From CAYHVH01 sp964360335 (lineage in GTDB: Bacteria; Patescibacteriota; Doudnabacteria; UBA920; 2-01-FULL-46-14): DNA of 31,200 nt. The translations under genes were made by a program, and so were the position numbers. Where the stretch lies: assembly GCA_964360335.1 (NCBI GenBank), contig CAYHVH010000008.1, forward strand, positions 1 through 31,200. Direction: 5' to 3'. The notes beneath the pieces were generated by a model. The model searched no databases, was not told the origin of the DNA, and saw nothing but the letters and a program-made list of their open reading frames with translations. Below are positions 30,112 through 31,200 of the stretch, one piece after another (position 1 is the first letter of the stretch; every line of letters begins with the position of its first letter).

Positions 30112-30531
30112 TCATTGCTTCTCCAAAACTTCTTTTATCTTCTTCGCTGTTGCCCCCATTTCTCCTTCCGGATAACGCCCCCGCCCCAGCCAGGCCTTGA
30201 GTCCGTCGCCTTCATTTCTGGGGATGACATGCAAGTGGACATGGTCAACCAGCTGTCCGGCCGCACGGCCGTTATTGACTCCGATGTTGTAGGCATCCGC
30301 GTCCACGGCCCGGACCACGGCCGGCCCGATTTTTTTTGCCAGTTTCATCAAATTCGCCACTTCCTCTTCCGGCGCCTCGTCGACATTGGCATAATGCTTC
30401 CGCGGGATAATCAAGGTATGTCCAAAATTGATCGGATTGATATCCAGAAAAGCAATGTAGCTATCGTCTTCATACACCCGCTGGGAAGGGGTCTCCCAAG
30501 CCACGATTTTGCAAAACACACAACTGGTCAT
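30112..30531 (-). CDS. HIT family nucleotide hydrolase
   Basis: A small histidine-triad hydrolase of 139 residues that would cleave AMP-linked compounds or dinucleoside polyphosphates. The triad HVHLHVIPR lies at 97-105, with H99 the likely nucleophile. The N-terminal CVFCKIV (4-10) carries the Cys pair common in bacterial HIT proteins, and NFGHTLIIPRKHYAN and NNGRAAGQ are typical. It lies 16 bp after the RfbC-like gene and is probably cotranscribed. Length is normal and no odd features are seen. Confidence 0.94.
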   Translation of the reverse strand: MTSCVFCKIVAWETPSQRVYEDDSYIAFLDINPINFGHTLIIPRKHYANVDEAPEEEVANLMKLAKKIGPAVVRAVDADAYNIGVNNGRAAGQLVDHVHLHVIPRNEGDGLKAWLGRGRYPEGEMGATAKKIKEVLEKQ

Positions 30532-30547
30532 GCTTACAACTTACTAC

Positions 30548-31027
30548 TTATTTCAGGCTACTCCAATCGAACCCAATCTCGGGGTCGTTAAAAGGAATTC
30601 TTTTTTCGTCAGGTTGCGCGGGGTCATACGGCTCCGTTGTATGGTAGAAAAGATAAACCGGCTCGGCTGAGAGGACTTTATAGCCGTGCGCTACCCCGCT
30701 CGGAATCACGATCAATTTATAATCATCGGCGCCGGCATAGACAACGGCGGTTTGTTTGTAGGTCGGCGAGTCGGGACGAAGGTCATAAAGCACGACACCA
30801 GCCCGGCCGGTAGCCATAAACCACAAATCCTCCTGCCGTTCATGAGAATGAAAGCCCTTAATCATGCCGGCGTAGGCCACCGTCATGGTAGACTGGCCGA
30901 ATTTTTTGAGCAGATTTTCGTCGGCCCGTAGTACCTCCATCAAAAAACCTGGGGGCACTTCTGGCTGCTGGGTGTCCGGGACATCCCGGTGGAGCTGGAG
31001 GTTTTTAATTTTTACGCCTTGGATCAT
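30548..31027 (-). CDS. RfbC-like cupin, probable dTDP-4-dehydrorhamnose 3,5-epimerase
   Basis: Probably the epimerase step of dTDP-rhamnose synthesis, the one missing from the rfbB-rfbD-rfbA cluster. The 159 residues contain IKGFHSHERQEDLWF (H60 and H62), VVLYDLRPDSPTYKQ, IPSGVAHGYKVLS (H114) and YLFYHTTEPYDP, in the order seen in RmlC, ending NDPEIGFDW. It is about 20 residues shorter than the classical enzyme, and GFHSH replaces the usual GLHYQ, so a related sugar-nucleotide epimerase or isomerase (FdtA/WxcM-like) is possible. The ATG directly abuts the stop of the upstream protease gene. Confidence 0.8.
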   Translation of the reverse strand: MIQGVKIKNLQLHRDVPDTQQPEVPPGFLMEVLRADENLLKKFGQSTMTVAYAGMIKGFHSHERQEDLWFMATGRAGVVLYDLRPDSPTYKQTAVVYAGADDYKLIVIPSGVAHGYKVLSAEPVYLFYHTTEPYDPAQPDEKRIPFNDPEIGFDWSSLK

Positions 31028-31200
31028 TTAGGGCAAAGTTATTTTCACTTCCTGTTCGATCCCGCCTCGCAGCAGCCTCAGACTCACCTGTTCTCCGGGG
31101 CGCAGACCGAAAAGGCGCTGCTGCAAATCCTCCTCAGCGCTCAAATCTCGGCCGTTCACGGCCAGCAAGAAATCATTTTCGCGCAAAGGGCCGGGGGCAG
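31028..31200 (-). CDS. C-terminal PDZ domain of a HtrA/DegP-like protease (runs off window)
   Basis: Only the last 56 residues are visible. PGPLRENDFLLAVNGRDLS, then LRPGEQVSLRLLRGG and EVKITLP before TAA, match the end of a PDZ domain as found at the C-terminus of HtrA-type trypsin-like proteases. A different PDZ-bearing protease cannot be ruled out because the catalytic part lies beyond the right edge. The stop directly abuts the ATG of the RfbC-like gene, so the two are in one operon. Confidence 0.75.
   Translation of the reverse strand, partial: APGPLRENDFLLAVNGRDLSAEEDLQQRLFGLRPGEQVSLRLLRGGIEQEVKITLP

Noticed and set aside
1..31200. TGA recoding as Gly or Trp, as in some CPR lineages
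   Set aside because: Several intact genes end at TGA with another start right beside it (683-686, 6281-6283, 3981-3983), and conserved motifs use normal Gly and Trp codons.

Overview
The window looks like part of a Patescibacteria (candidate phyla radiation) chromosome. The signs are tightly packed genes, short versions of common enzymes, a sortase and surface-protein set, many glycosyltransferases, and abundant small palindromic repeats that reach into genes. TGA is used as a normal stop, so the TGA-recoding CPR lineages are unlikely. The phylum call is inference; nothing here fixes a finer taxon. Every gene I can support is on the minus strand, so transcription runs from high to low coordinates.

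Right part (31.2 to 24.2 kb): the end of an HtrA-like protease, an RfbC-like epimerase, a HIT protein, a PfkB kinase, S-adenosylhomocysteine hydrolase, a Nudix hydrolase, then rfbB, rfbD and rfbA for dTDP-rhamnose. Palindromic repeats fill most gaps. Two repeats lie inside genes, in frame, in the hydrolase and in the PfkB kinase.

Middle (24.0 to 16.9 kb), surface module: a sortase-fold protein whose catalytic Cys is replaced by Ser, two orphan exported proteins, and two paralogous DUF11-type surface proteins, one ending in a PPRTG sorting-signal-like tail. Promoters and intrinsic terminators can be read for several of these units. Two promoters take their -35 box from one arm of an interspersed inverted repeat.

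16.8 to 12.6 kb: GalE with an N-terminal Phd/YefM antitoxin-like domain, an ArsR-type regulator, a Cys-rich conserved-looking hypothetical, an alpha/beta hydrolase, and an aldo/keto reductase with an apparent frameshift at its start. Four copies of an ATTCGCGCGAATTAGA-type palindrome lie between these genes, one split by another palindromic repeat.

12.5 to 7.7 kb: a dolichyl-phosphate-sugar-synthase-like glycosyltransferase, a secreted subtilisin and a secreted lysozyme-like protein. The last two share a C-terminal tandem repeat of about 58 residues.

Left part (7.7 to 0 kb): a polysaccharide operon of flippase, GT2, O-antigen ligase/polymerase, GT2 and GT2, then an S41 C-terminal processing protease and the start of alaS. 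Together with the rhamnose genes and GalE this suggests cell-surface glycan synthesis beside protein display and processing at the envelope. No tRNA, rRNA, CRISPR array or transposase was seen. No gene-free stretch exceeds 300 bases.
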